From Arsenophonus nilaparvatae (GTDB lineage: Bacteria; Pseudomonadota; Gammaproteobacteria; Enterobacterales; Enterobacteriaceae): a stretch of 64,000 bases of DNA. Below the pieces are notes generated by a model, which was not told the DNA's origin, ran no database searches, and worked only from the letters and a program-made list of their open reading frames with translations. The stretch lies in NCBI RefSeq assembly GCF_000757905.1, contig NZ_JRLH01000006.1; one strand, 5' to 3'. The translations under genes were made by a program, and so were the position numbers. Positions 54,104 to 62,629 of this stretch are shown piece after piece. Each line of letters begins with the position of its first letter. Position 1 is the stretch's first letter.

Positions 54104-55441
54104 TCAGGTCTCAGGCTGTTCACGAAGACTGTCTTTTTCCTCCAGTAGCCGACTAGCCAACACTCCGGAAATCATTGAACCATTGACATTAAGTGCCGTA
54201 CGAGCCATATCTATAATTGGCTCAATCGCAATAAAAATACCCACTAATGCCACCGGGAAATTAAGGGTGGAGAGGACGATAAGAGCCGCCAAGGTCCCAC
54301 CGCCGCCAACACCCGCCACACCAATTGAACCAAGAGCAATAGCCGGTAGCATTGCCGCAAGGAAAGTCAATGAAAGAGGGTCTATGCCCATCGTCGGCGC
54401 AATCATGGCCACAATTACCGCTGGATAAATCCCGGCGCAGCCGTTTTGCCCCATACTTGAACCAAAAGAAGCGGCAATGTTGGCGACGGTATCAGGAACA
54501 CCAAATTTTTTCTGCACCGTAATCGCCAACGGAATTGACGCGGCACTGCTGCGGGAAACAAAAGCGAATGTCAACGCTGGCCATACAGTTCGGAAATACT
54601 GAACCGGATTTCGCCCGGCAATAACCAACAAAATAGCGTGCACAATAAACATCATCAGCACAGCCAGGTAGCAGGTGGCAATAAAACCCAGCAAACTGAC
54701 AAACTGCTCCAGTCTGTAGGCCGAAAATACCTTAGTCATCAGAGCCATAACACCATAAGGCGTCATGGCGATAACTATCCTGACCATTTTCATTACCCAG
54801 AACTGGACAGCATTGATGCCAGCACTAAGCTGCTCTCCCTCCTGAGGCGCTTCTTTTTTTACTTTCAGTAGTGCAACGCCAGCCAGTAGGGTGAATACCA
54901 CAATTCCGATAACGGATACACTGCGTGCACCGGTCAGATCGAGAAACAGGTTCGTGGGGATAAGCGAAGTAATAAGTTTCGGCAGCGACACTGTAGCAGT
55001 TTTCGCTACATCATCAGCTGTCAGAGTGGACTGAAGATGGGCAAATACACTGGCGTCGAGCCCGATAGTACGGGCGGTCAACAGGCCAATGAACCCGGCT
55101 ATCATAACCAGGAACAACATGCAGCCGACGATCGTCAGTGACATTTTGCCAATACCGGCACTGTGCTCCAGTTTATTAATGGCGGAAAGAATGGATATAA
55201 AAATAAGCGGGATCGCGACCAGTTTCAGCAGGTTAACGTAACCGTTACCAACAATGTCATACCAGTCGGTGACCTGATTTCTGGCCTCAGCGCTGACAAA
55301 GTGGAGTGAAATACCGATAAGTACGCCGAAAAACATACCGATAAAGACACTTTTTGACAGAGAGTCCCTGTGAAGGTCAACTTTAAAAATACTGTAACTG
55401 CACAATAAAAAGATCGCGATGTACGCGAGAATGGTGAACAT
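54104..55441 (-). CDS. tcyP: TcyP-type dicarboxylate/amino acid:cation symporter
   Basis: The protein is a DAACS-family secondary transporter related to E. coli TcyP (L-cystine importer). The start ATG 55441 follows GAGGAT and gives 445 residues; the frame extends to 55468. About eight helices plus re-entrant loops carry the signature TFAFVSRSSAASIPL, then GQNGCAGIYPA, GVGGGGTLAALI and MARTALNVNGS. It is divergent from hpdBCA on the island, so it may import cystine or a compound linked to that pathway. The true substrate is undetermined. Codon use looks more G+C-rich than the backbone. Confidence 0.85.
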   Translation of the reverse strand: MFTILAYIAIFLLCSYSIFKVDLHRDSLSKSVFIGMFFGVLIGISLHFVSAEARNQVTDWYDIVGNGYVNLLKLVAIPLIFISILSAINKLEHSAGIGKMSLTIVGCMLFLVMIAGFIGLLTARTIGLDASVFAHLQSTLTADDVAKTATVSLPKLITSLIPTNLFLDLTGARSVSVIGIVVFTLLAGVALLKVKKEAPQEGEQLSAGINAVQFWVMKMVRIVIAMTPYGVMALMTKVFSAYRLEQFVSLLGFIATCYLAVLMMFIVHAILLVIAGRNPVQYFRTVWPALTFAFVSRSSAASIPLAITVQKKFGVPDTVANIAASFGSSMGQNGCAGIYPAVIVAMIAPTMGIDPLSLTFLAAMLPAIALGSIGVAGVGGGGTLAALIVLSTLNFPVALVGIFIAIEPIIDMARTALNVNGSMISGVLASRLLEEKDSLREQPET

Positions 55442-55841
55442 AATGTATCCTCTTGCCTCATTCAGCACCTGAAATGCCGGAAAGAGCCGAATTGAAAAAC
55501 CCTATCCAATACATGGAATTGGGGCACGGGAGGGATTATAGAAAATGAGGGTTCCGGGAACTACAAAAAAGATGGGATCATGTTCCACAAATAGCGAGTT
55601 CACTCGCATTTTCATCTAATGATGATCAACAACATCGCTGTGAACGTCGTGAATTAAGCACAGCAAAGTTATAAATGCTGGCTCTTTGCCGCTCGAACCC
55701 GCAGCATGTCGTTCGTATCTGGTAAACAAATATTTCACCGCAGACCTGCCCGGCCCCCCTGCTTCCCGGCCAAAGTACAACTGCGGGCGAACGTTATCAG
55801 GCTAATTTTACCCAACGATCCTCACGAGGCGCTTACAGTAA

Positions 55842-56009
55842 ATTTTGCGCCAGGCAGCTAACGCCGATGTAAACGGTGCTCGTAATATTTTAGCGACAGG
55901 ACATGCCGTATTTGCTTAGGAGGATGATGCAGTCAAACCCTCCGTTGAAGCAGGAGCCCACCGAGGCGAGTCAAGTTACGGTCTGAACGTTGTCGTAATC
56001 CCCATCTGA
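55842..56009 (+). pseudogene. C-terminal remnant of an IS200/IS605 tnpB-type gene
   Basis: One frame reads QAANADVNGARNILATGHAVFA, then a TAG, then EDDAVKPSVEAGAHRGESSY and GLNVVVIPI to TGA at 56009. The ANADxNGARNIL stretch is the final RuvC/zinc-finger segment of TnpB-type proteins. Everything upstream is lost and an internal stop is present. Confidence 0.75.
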
Positions 56010-56107
56010 TATCTACATAAAGTTTCCGGGGAGCTTGACTCAGCATAAAATCGTTCGAGCACAGGCTGATACAATCTTCTGAACTAACGCAGGATACTGG
56101 CTCAGGA

Positions 56108-56233
56108 ATGGAAAAGTTCTATTTAAGCGTTCCCTTCGATGAAAAAGACATAGCTAACACGCTGGGAACCAGAAAAAAGAAAGTGAAGGGCTTCCTGGAT
56201 GCGATAAACAGCGTCTATCCGGACTGTACGTGA
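56108..56233 (+). pseudogene. Fragment resembling a DUF5710-type domain
   Basis: A 41-codon frame (MEKFYLSVPFDEKDIANTLG, then TRKKKVKGF...) resembles the start of DUF5710 domains (YLNVPYxEKDEAKxLGARW), common on plasmids and integrative elements. The conserved part breaks off early. It is probably a gene remnant and not a functional protein. Confidence 0.45.
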
Positions 56234-56340
56234 GAAGCATGCCTGTACTCAGTGCGATGCCATCGTGCAGGCCCCCGCATCTTCACGGCCCATCGAATGG
56301 GGTACCGGAATCCTTCCCGCAATAGTAAGGAATGAGTATT

Positions 56341-56487
56341 ATGAAAAAACTGCCATTCGGAAACATCAATGCCCCCACTGAGAATGAAAATAGAAATGAT
56401 TTACGGATACGGAACATATCGCAATCAATCAATAAATTGATATTAAACAACAAAATAAAAATATCGCCTTTGAATCATTTACTGTAA
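56341..56487 (+). CDS. Short open frame upstream of hpdB
   Basis: A 48-codon frame starts MKKLPFGNINAPTENENRND with AAGGAATG upstream. It ends 97 bases before hpdB. It could be a truncated plasmid-type gene or a leader peptide. No family is recognised; coding status is doubtful. Confidence 0.3.
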   Translation: MKKLPFGNINAPTENENRNDLRIRNISQSINKLILNNKIKISPLNHLL

Positions 56488-56584
56488 GGAGTAAATTATT
56501 AGCAGGCTATTTTATAAATAGACTGAGGGATTATCACGAGGGACGACGGTCAGAAGACCAAAATATTCAGAAGGCTTTAACCCA

Positions 56585-59281
56585 ATGAATACCGAAAAAC
56601 TTGCTATTCTTCAGCAGCGAAGCATTGCTTCACACGCTGCTCATTCCGATATACACAATGAGTCAAATCTGAATGATGCTCCTTATCCCCGGGCAAAAGC
56701 GCTGCGGGATATTTATTTCCAAACTCTTTCATCTGTGGATACCGAATTTCCCTACTGGTATACCCGTAAGTGGGATGAACTGGCTGATGATGTGGCGATC
56801 GTTCGCCGTGCAGAAGCCCTGAAATGTGCTTTTTCCCATTTAACACCCAATATTTTCCCCGGCGAAAAATTGGTCATGCAGAAAACGGCTTACTACCGTG
56901 GCTCTTTTCCGATGCCATGGCTGTCGGAGAGTTTTTTTCTGGCTAACGCTGATGAGTTGACCTCTCGTGCTGATACCGGTAGCGACAGTGCTGGAAAGCT
57001 CTCTCATTTTGGCAACGGCGGCGGTAATGTGACGCAAAGTGCCGGCAATATTGTGTCCATTGCCGGCAAATTTGGTATTCGTGCTGAACAAACTCCAGCT
57101 CTGATTACTTTAGCCAGAGCCTGGGAGGGACGTTCGGTTGAAGCGCTCGGACACAAGTACGAAATGCTGATACCAGATTACCAGATAAAAGAAAACATCA
57201 TGAAGTCCGTGATTTGCATGTTCGATTCCGGTTATACCATTCCGCAGGGGCGTGAGGTCATCAACTACTACTACCCGCTTCAGTATGGACTGGATGGTAT
57301 TAAAAATTTTGCCCTCGAGCAGCGCGACCTGGTTGCCGGAAATGCTAACGGCGATGGCATCATCGGCATGGACCGGCTCTATTACTACGACGCAGTGCGC
57401 ATCATTATTGAAGGGCTACAAAACTGGATCTATCACTACGAGCAACACGCGCGTGTTCTTGCCGAACGCACTGATGATGAGCAACAGCGCCAGGAATATA
57501 CTGACATTGCGGAATGTCTGGCGTGGATTGCCCATCATCAGCCCCGTACCTTCCACGAAGCTCTGCAACTCAGTTACACCATGCACCTTGCCGTGCTGAA
57601 TGAAGATGCCGCCTCAGGAATGTCGCCGGGACGCATTGGGCAGATTCTCTGGCCTTGGTTCGAACAGGATATTGCTGCAGGGCGCCTTGATGAAGAAGAA
57701 GCGCTGGAACTCCTTCAGCTTCACCGTATTAAACTCACTTGCGTGGACTGTTTCGCTTCCACAGGGGTAGTGGGTGGTGTACTTTCCGGCAATACTTTCA
57801 ACAATGTGGTGCTTGGTGGACTGAAAAAAGAAGGTTCATCCGCCGCTAACCGGCTTGAAGAGCTGATCCTGGAAGCGGGTATTCGCTGTCAGTCCCCGCA
57901 GCCGACTCTGAGCGTGCTGTATGACGAAAAAGTACCGGAATCCTTCCTTCTTAAAGCCGTTGAATGCACGAAAACCGGTGTGGGCTATCCAGCCTGGGTT
58001 AACAATCAGGTGGGGATGCAGTTCCTGTTAAACCAGTACGCGGCTGAAGGAATGGATGTGGAGGAGGCTCGAGCCATTGCTCTTGGTGGTTGCCTTGAAA
58101 CCTCACCGGGTTCGTTCCTGCCGCTGACGCTAAATGGCAAACAGTACGATCTTCCCGGCGGATCCGGGCAGACTGCCGGCACTGGCGTGCACTTTCTTGC
58201 GAATCCAAAAATCCTTGAACTCGTCCTCACTAACGGTCTGGACAAACGTACAGGTACTCAGGTTTATCCGCCGCACAATTTGAAGCCAGACAGCTTCGAA
58301 CAGTTATGGGAACAATTCACCCGTTATTATGCACAGACCTGCGATGTGGTGGCTAAAGCAAACAACATTCAGATGGATATCTGGCGTAAAAATAATATGT
58401 CCATTATGAACTCCTTCCTGAAGCCGGATTGCCTGCGCGACGGTAAGCATATCGGCCAGATGGGCTACCGCTACAATGCCACTTATAACATTGAAAGCTG
58501 CGGCACTATCACTTGCATCAATTCGCTGGCGGCCATTAAAAAACTGGTGTTTGACGACAAAGCGTATCCCCTTGAACAACTGACGGACGCATTGCTGAAC
58601 ACCTTCGGTTCCCAGACAGCCGAAGAAAGCGGCAATTATTCCATGGCTGAGCAGCGTAAGGCTAATACAGGCAGACGCTTTGATGATATTCATGCCGCCT
58701 GCCTGAATGCGCCTAAATTTGGCAATAATGATCCTTATGTAGATGATTTACTGAAAATGTACGAAGCCTGGTTCTGTACGATGGCGCGTCAGTATGAATC
58801 GCTGTACGGCAAAAAAATGTACCGTTGCCAGATCTCAGTTTCCACACACGGTCCACAAGGTGCCTGTACGCTGGCGAGTGCTGACGGACGGCTGGCGGGA
58901 ACGACTTACTCAGACGGATCCATGTCCGCCTATCCAGGCACCGATCGCAACGGCCCCTATGCGTTATTTAGTTCCGCGACGGTCTGGGATCACAGCCAGT
59001 CTCAGAACTCACAGATGAACCTGAAACTGCATCCCACTTCTGTACGTGGCGCATCGGGCTCGCGCAAACTGCTGGAACTAACCCGCAGCTATCTGCGGAA
59101 AGGCGGGTTCCATATTCAGTACAACATTGTTGATTCCAGAACGCTGCGGGATGCGCAGCAGCACCCTGAAAACTACCGTGAGTTGATGGTTCGCGTCGCG
59201 GGATTTACGCAGTACTGGTGTGAAATTGGTAAGCCGATTCAGGATGAAGTGATAGCCAGAACAGAATACGAGGAGATGTAA
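56585..59281 (+). CDS. hpdB: 4-Hydroxyphenylacetate decarboxylase, large glycyl-radical subunit
   Basis: HpdB decarboxylates 4-hydroxyphenylacetate (from tyrosine breakdown) to p-cresol without oxygen. The 898 residues match the clostridial enzyme in length and throughout. The thiyl site GGCLETSPG places Cys503 and Glu505; codons 536 and 637 are His and Glu. The C-terminus VRVAGFTQYWCEIGKPIQDE places the radical Gly at 873. These equal the reference numbering for Clostridium scatologenes. GKFG, HFGNGGGNV, DSGYTIPQGREVINYYYPL and RRYNATYNIE-like regions also fit. The small subunit and activase genes follow at once. Choline, hydroxyproline and pyruvate-formate lyase homologues lack such a small subunit. 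The codon use is unlike the AT-rich backbone. The enzyme is oxygen-sensitive by nature. Confidence 0.93.
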   Translation: MNTEKLAILQQRSIASHAAHSDIHNESNLNDAPYPRAKALRDIYFQTLSSVDTEFPYWYTRKWDELADDVAIVRRAEALKCAFSHLTPNIFPGEKLVMQKTAYYRGSFPMPWLSESFFLANADELTSRADTGSDSAGKLSHFGNGGGNVTQSAGNIVSIAGKFGIRAEQTPALITLARAWEGRSVEALGHKYEMLIPDYQIKENIMKSVICMFDSGYTIPQGREVINYYYPLQYGLDGIKNFALEQRDLVAGNANGDGIIGMDRLYYYDAVRIIIEGLQNWIYHYEQHARVLAERTDDEQQRQEYTDIAECLAWIAHHQPRTFHEALQLSYTMHLAVLNEDAASGMSPGRIGQILWPWFEQDIAAGRLDEEEALELLQLHRIKLTCVDCFASTGVVGGVLSGNTFNNVVLGGLKKEGSSAANRLEELILEAGIRCQSPQPTLSVLYDEKVPESFLLKAVECTKTGVGYPAWVNNQVGMQFLLNQYAAEGMDVEEARAIALGGCLETSPGSFLPLTLNGKQYDLPGGSGQTAGTGVHFLANPKILELVLTNGLDKRTGTQVYPPHNLKPDSFEQLWEQFTRYYAQTCDVVAKANNIQMDIWRKNNMSIMNSFLKPDCLRDGKHIGQMGYRYNATYNIESCGTITCINSLAAIKKLVFDDKAYPLEQLTDALLNTFGSQTAEESGNYSMAEQRKANTGRRFDDIHAACLNAPKFGNNDPYVDDLLKMYEAWFCTMARQYESLYGKKMYRCQISVSTHGPQGACTLASADGRLAGTTYSDGSMSAYPGTDRNGPYALFSSATVWDHSQSQNSQMNLKLHPTSVRGASGSRKLLELTRSYLRKGGFHIQYNIVDSRTLRDAQQHPENYRELMVRVAGFTQYWCEIGKPIQDEVIARTEYEEM

Positions 59282-59283
59282 TC

Positions 59284-59538
59284 ATGTGTGAATGCAACCA
59301 TACCCACTGCCATAATTTCTGCCCCATTGACGTCGCCAAAGGTTTATGTCGTCTGAGCGGAAACCTCATCATGATTGACACTCCTGTCTGTGAGAACTAC
59401 AACGAAAAGCCGCGTTGTGAACATTGCAGACACTACTGCGACAAAACCTCACCTGCGCAGTGTCTGGGGTTTGGCAAACCTTACTGGGTAGATGCCAGTA
59501 CAAACGCCGGACTGTGTGACGCATTTACACGCCGTTAA
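59284..59538 (+). CDS. hpdC: 4-Hydroxyphenylacetate decarboxylase, small iron-sulfur subunit
   Basis: HpdC is the small partner of HpdB. It binds two 4Fe-4S clusters and is needed for stable, regulated activity. The 84 residues equal the family (~85) and are Cys-rich. The N-terminal set (His6/His8, Cys9, Cys13, Cys22, Cys36) and C-terminal set (Cys45, Cys48, Cys60, Cys78) have the expected two-domain layout. GAGGAG precedes ATG 59284, which lies two bases after hpdB. Its presence is the best evidence that the system is HPA decarboxylase and not another glycyl-radical enzyme. Confidence 0.92.
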   Translation: MCECNHTHCHNFCPIDVAKGLCRLSGNLIMIDTPVCENYNEKPRCEHCRHYCDKTSPAQCLGFGKPYWVDASTNAGLCDAFTRR

Positions 59539-59600
59539 CTATGACTCAGGTTGCTCTGAACCCGCTGTCCGGGCGGGTTCTTTTTTACAGGAGACATGCT

Positions 59601-60539
59601 ATGGATGTTGAAAAGGGCCTGATTTTTGATATTCAGAGCCACTCAATCCATGATGGTCCCGGTAGTCGTACCACTCTTTTTATGAGTGGTTGCCGTCTGA
59701 GCTGCCAGTGGTGCGCCAATCCGGAAAGCTGGCAACCGCAGGAAAAAATGCTGTTCAGTGAGATGCGTTGTGTCGCATCACAAGGGTGTACCCGATGCGT
59801 GGAGAATTGTGCCTGCCAGGCTATCACGATTGCTGGCGGAAAACTCATGCTGGATAACGCTCAGTGTCAGGTGTGTCGGGCATTAACCTGCATCGACGCC
59901 TGTCCATCGCAGGCGCTGAAGCGTTGTGGTTATAACTATTCCGCGGAAGCATTGTTACAACGTTTACAGCATGACCGGGATTTCTGGGGTGAAGAAGGCG
60001 GTGTGACATTCAGCGGCGGCGATCCTTTTGTTCAGCATCGCTTCCTGGAAAATATCGCTCATCGCTGCCGGGAGGCCGGGATCCATACTGCCATTGAGAC
60101 CACGGCATATGTTCGAGAAGACATTTTCCTGAGTACGATGCGGTTTATTGATTTCGCTTTTATCGATGTTAAACATTTGGATACGCATCTCCATCGCCAG
60201 TATACCGGCGTGGATAACACACTTATCCTGAGCAATATCCGTGCTCTGGTTCAGCAAGGCTGGACAGGTCGCCTGGTGCTTCGTGTACCTATGATTGCTG
60301 GTATCAATGATACCGACGACAACATGCAGGCGCTGGCAACATTTATGAAGTCTGCTGGTGTATACGAAGTAAATCTGCTGCCCTTCCATCGATTAGGAGA
60401 ATCGAAATGGCAGCAACTAGGAAAAACATATCCGGGACAGCACTGGCAACCCCCTACTGATGTTGAGCTGTCAGCGTTTGAGCTTTTCTTTACCCAACAG
60501 CGGCTGGCTTGCTATATCGGGAGCGACACACCTTTTTGA
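59601..60539 (+). CDS. hpdA: 4-Hydroxyphenylacetate decarboxylase activating enzyme (radical SAM)
   Basis: HpdA generates the glycyl radical on HpdB using SAM and a reduced 4Fe-4S cluster. The start is ATG 59601 (MDVEKGLIFDIQSHSIHDGP) behind CAGGAGA, giving 312 residues; the frame extends to 59541 without support. Radical-SAM cysteines are 31, 35 and 38 (CRLSCQWC). Two ferredoxin-like clusters follow (CTRCVENCACQAI; CQVCRALTCIDACPSQAL), as in the long glycyl-radical activases. EEGGVTFSGGDPF and IDVKHLD are conserved. Position after hpdC completes the operon. Confidence 0.93.
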   Translation: MDVEKGLIFDIQSHSIHDGPGSRTTLFMSGCRLSCQWCANPESWQPQEKMLFSEMRCVASQGCTRCVENCACQAITIAGGKLMLDNAQCQVCRALTCIDACPSQALKRCGYNYSAEALLQRLQHDRDFWGEEGGVTFSGGDPFVQHRFLENIAHRCREAGIHTAIETTAYVREDIFLSTMRFIDFAFIDVKHLDTHLHRQYTGVDNTLILSNIRALVQQGWTGRLVLRVPMIAGINDTDDNMQALATFMKSAGVYEVNLLPFHRLGESKWQQLGKTYPGQHWQPPTDVELSAFELFFTQQRLACYIGSDTPF

Positions 60540-60798
60540 CTACATAAGCCCACTGAAAATTGATAAATGAGACCCGGCAATTTAGCCAGGGAAACCTTAT
60601 AGTTAGATACAATGCTCCCATTATACCACAGGGAGGAAATTTCGGCGATTCCGGCGTCTCACTCTTTTTGATTTGCATCCGGATATCGAGTCCGGCGTCA
60701 TAGCAAGCCTGTAGGCACCTGCAGGGGATCTCCTTCTAGGCATCATTTCCCCGGTGGCGTCCCACAGCTGCAGGCAGGTACTTCTGTGAGCCGTACCA
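60540..60798. other. Spacer between hpdA and the Tn3 end
   Basis: About 260 bases with no gene recognised. No strong terminator for hpdBCA is apparent. It abuts a Tn3-type inverted repeat, so the hpd operon probably ends at an old transposition junction. Confidence 0.5.
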
Positions 60799-60836
60799 GG
60801 GGTCAGTTTGGATATCGAAAATTATTGTACGTTAAG
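60799..60836 (+). repeat. Tn3-family terminal inverted repeat (38 bp) at the tnpA end
   Basis: The 38 bases start GGGGTCAGTTTGG and end TTATTGTACGTTAAG, the standard Tn3-family design. The adjoining tnpA fragment ends inside the repeat, as is common in this family. It differs from the repeat at 52937, so at least two different Tn3-type elements contributed. Confidence 0.82.
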
Positions 60837-61136
60837 GCTATTTTTTGACCTTTCGACTTTAGCTGGTCTCAACCGACGAAACTTACCGGAAGCCGGTATC
60901 CGGTTGCTTTTCCAGATATAATCGCCTGTCAGATTGATGTGTTCCCATCCTAACGGCGACAAATGTGACAGCAGTTGCTCGTTGATCTTCACCCCTTTAC
61001 GCTTCAGGGCATCGACCGCTCTTTCCATACAGACGGTATTCCACAGCGAGATAGCAGCCGTCAGCAGCGTCAGTCCACTGGCGTGATAGCTCTGATTCTC
61101 CGGTTTTCTGTCTCTGATTTCCAGGTCGCTTTCGAC
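60822..61136 (-). pseudogene. C-terminal fragment of a Tn3-family transposase (tnpA)
   Basis: On the minus strand the frame reads LEIRDRKPENQSYHASGLTL, then LTAAISLWNTVCMERAVDAL, LSHLSPLGWEHINLTGDYIW and FRRLRPAKVERS to TAA at 60824-60822. This is the Tn3 TnpA C-terminus. Everything N-terminal is missing; beyond about 61136 the DNA belongs to other debris. Confidence 0.88.
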
Positions 61137-61249
61137 AGCAGGTGTGTAATACAGTCCTGTTGTATTTTGCCGGTGAACACCTTTACGCCAGGATAGTGGT
61201 GCTGTTCGGTTAAATGTTCGTGCCGGGTGGTATCCCTGCCGGAAAGAGA

Positions 61250-61513
61250 CGTGGGCTTACCCGGCTTAATAAATTCGAGCAGCACACCATGTTCTTCGGC
61301 CCATTGTGTCAGCGCCAGCGAGACCAGTTCGGGTCAGTTATCAATCCGCATCTTCAGCGGATAGCCGCGATTTATCACGATCCTGTCCAGAACCCGGACA
61401 AAACGCTGAACCGGGATATTCAGGTCGATTTCTATCGCCAGGGCTTCGCGGTTAAAATCATCCACCGCATTGAAGGTCCGAAAGCGTCTGCCAAAGACTA
61501 GTGCATCATGCAT
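61250..61513 (-). pseudogene. IS3-family orfB (integrase-core) fragment
   Basis: The minus-strand frame reads MHDALVFGRRFRTFNAVDDF, NREALAIEIDLNIPVQRFVR, VLDRIVINRGYPLKMRIDN, TGA, then PELVSLALTQWAEEHGVLLE and FIKPGKPT. This is the DDE core of IS3 (IS407-like) transposases. It has a nonsense codon where Gly follows DN, and truncation at both ends; the last catalytic Glu is gone. Confidence 0.85.
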
Positions 61514-61706
61514 AACCACGGAAGCCTCTCTCAACATTCTGATTGGATGGCTGCAGGACAATATCAATTGCGGTACGGAGATCATCTTCGATAACGACGA
61601 AAACAATGCCGACTCCGCAACACTGTTGCCCTGGATTGAACAGGCATTACAGAACGTTCGCGATCTCCGCCATCTGCAGCTTCTGCAACAGACCAGAACA
61701 GATTAA
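61512..61706 (+). pseudogene. 5'-truncated DUF957 (YeeW-like) gene of CP4-type islands
   Basis: The frame TTEASLNILIGWLQDNINCG, then TEIIFDNDENNADSATLLPW, resembles small DUF957 proteins found after the cbeA-cbtA toxin-antitoxin pair in CP4-like prophages. The start codon is missing, because the IS3 fragment joins at about 61512. It ends at 61706, followed by a terminator. Confidence 0.65.
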
Positions 61707-61739
61707 CCGCCGAACTATACTCATCATACACGCATAAGT

Positions 61740-61765
61740 GCCAGTCCTCACCGACTGGCGTTTTG
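61740..61765 (+). terminator. Terminator after the DUF957 fragment
   Basis: A perfect 7-bp stem GCCAGTC / GACTGGC (61740-61759) with a 6-base loop is followed by GTTTTG. It lies 33 bases past the stop. Confidence 0.75.
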
Positions 61766-61783
61766 CTTTATATAAAGGGAAAA

Positions 61784-62520
61784 ATGATGTCAGACTTTAC
61801 CCTCACCGAACCTGAAGCTTTGACCGGCCACACTGAAGTCATCAGCTCCACAAGCATTGAGCACATCGTCACCGGGCGCAATACAGCACTGAAACGTATC
61901 GGCGCGCTGATCCGCCAACTCGATGCATTCTCTCAGCTCACCTCAGGTGTTGGCGATGGTACGTCGAATGACTGGGCAATGCGCACCGGCCACCGTTATG
62001 GAAGCAAGTTAATCAGTGGTACAACAGCCTGGAAAAGGATGCTATTCCGGCTTTCAGCGAAGCCAACCTTCTCAACACATTCGAGCAACTGCATCATAGT
62101 AAAGGTGGCGTATTTGAACGTGGGGTGATCAATGTGTTTAAAGATCTGAGCTGGGACTACAAGAGCAACAGCCCGTGTAAGTTTGGGAGAAAGATTATCG
62201 TGGCAGGGCTGGTGAAATATGACCGTTGGGGATTTGGTCTAAACTGGGGCTGGCAGCGCGATCGATTAGCTGATCTTGAGCGGATGTTGATGATCCTTGA
62301 CGGAAAACCTGTTCCTGACAACCGTGCTGACGTTACCCGTCGGCTGGGGGATCATATCCATGAGAACAGGCACAGCAATCGTTGTGAGGATGAGATGTTT
62401 GAGATTAAATATTTTCAGAAAGGAACAGCGCATATCAGCTTCAAAAGGCTAGAACTGCTTGATAAAATGAACGACATTGTAGCGAAGCATTTTACTTCGA
62501 TGTTACCCGCTCGCTCCTGA
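61784..62520 (+). pseudogene. DUF4942 gene with internal out-of-frame deletion
   Basis: The 5' part (MMSDFTLTEPEALTGHTEVI, SSTSIEHIVTGRNTALKRIG, then DWAMRTGHRYG) is the usual DUF4942 start, behind AAAGGGA. Near 62005-62030 the frame shifts. The family sequence resumes as SLEKDAIPAFSEANLLNTFE and runs through GVINVFKDLSWDYKSNSPCK, LADLERMLMILDGKPVPDNR and FEIKYFQKGTAHISFKRLEL to 62520. Roughly 40 codons appear to be deleted. Such genes lie at the right end of CP4-type islands. Confidence 0.8.
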
Positions 62521-62545
62521 GTTTGAATCCCCCGCTCCAGCACCA
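62521..62545 (+). other. tRNA-3'-end-like sequence
   Basis: GTTTGAATCCCCCGCTCCAG followed by CACCA looks like the T-arm and acceptor end of a tRNA. It directly follows the DUF4942 stop. It does not match tRNA-Phe well, so it may be the attachment remnant of a different or older element. Confidence 0.5.
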
Positions 62546-62553
62546 AAAAGGAC

Positions 62554-62575
62554 CGAGGGTACAATTGAGGGCATA
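62554..62575 (+). repeat. Direct repeat of the integrase leader (copy 2)
   Basis: Twenty of 22 bases match 51450-51471. Here it lies just after a tRNA-3'-like sequence, as the first copy lies after tRNA-Phe. This suggests a second P4-type element reduced to its leader. Confidence 0.8.
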
Positions 62576-62629
62576 AAAACAATCATATCAAAAATAAACA
62601 ATAAAATTCAATGAGTTAATTTAGCATGT

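Larger units (their letters stand above)
55442..56584. other. Region of gene debris between the symporter and hpdB
   Basis: About 1.1 kb contains a tnpB remnant, a 41-codon fragment and a short open frame (listed separately) but no intact long gene. It should also hold the promoters of the divergent symporter gene and of hpdB. No FNR or sigma-54 site was convincingly seen. Confidence 0.6.

Noticed and set aside
56585..59281. Choline TMA-lyase, hydroxyproline dehydratase or pyruvate formate-lyase
   Set aside because: These share the GCxE and glycyl motifs but lack a Cys-rich small subunit gene. Length, the C-terminal sequence and all active-site positions fit HPA decarboxylase.
62521..62545. 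A functional tRNA gene
   Set aside because: Only a T-arm/acceptor-like 3' end is seen. No matching 5' acceptor, D-arm or anticodon arm precedes it; the DNA upstream is the DUF4942 coding sequence.
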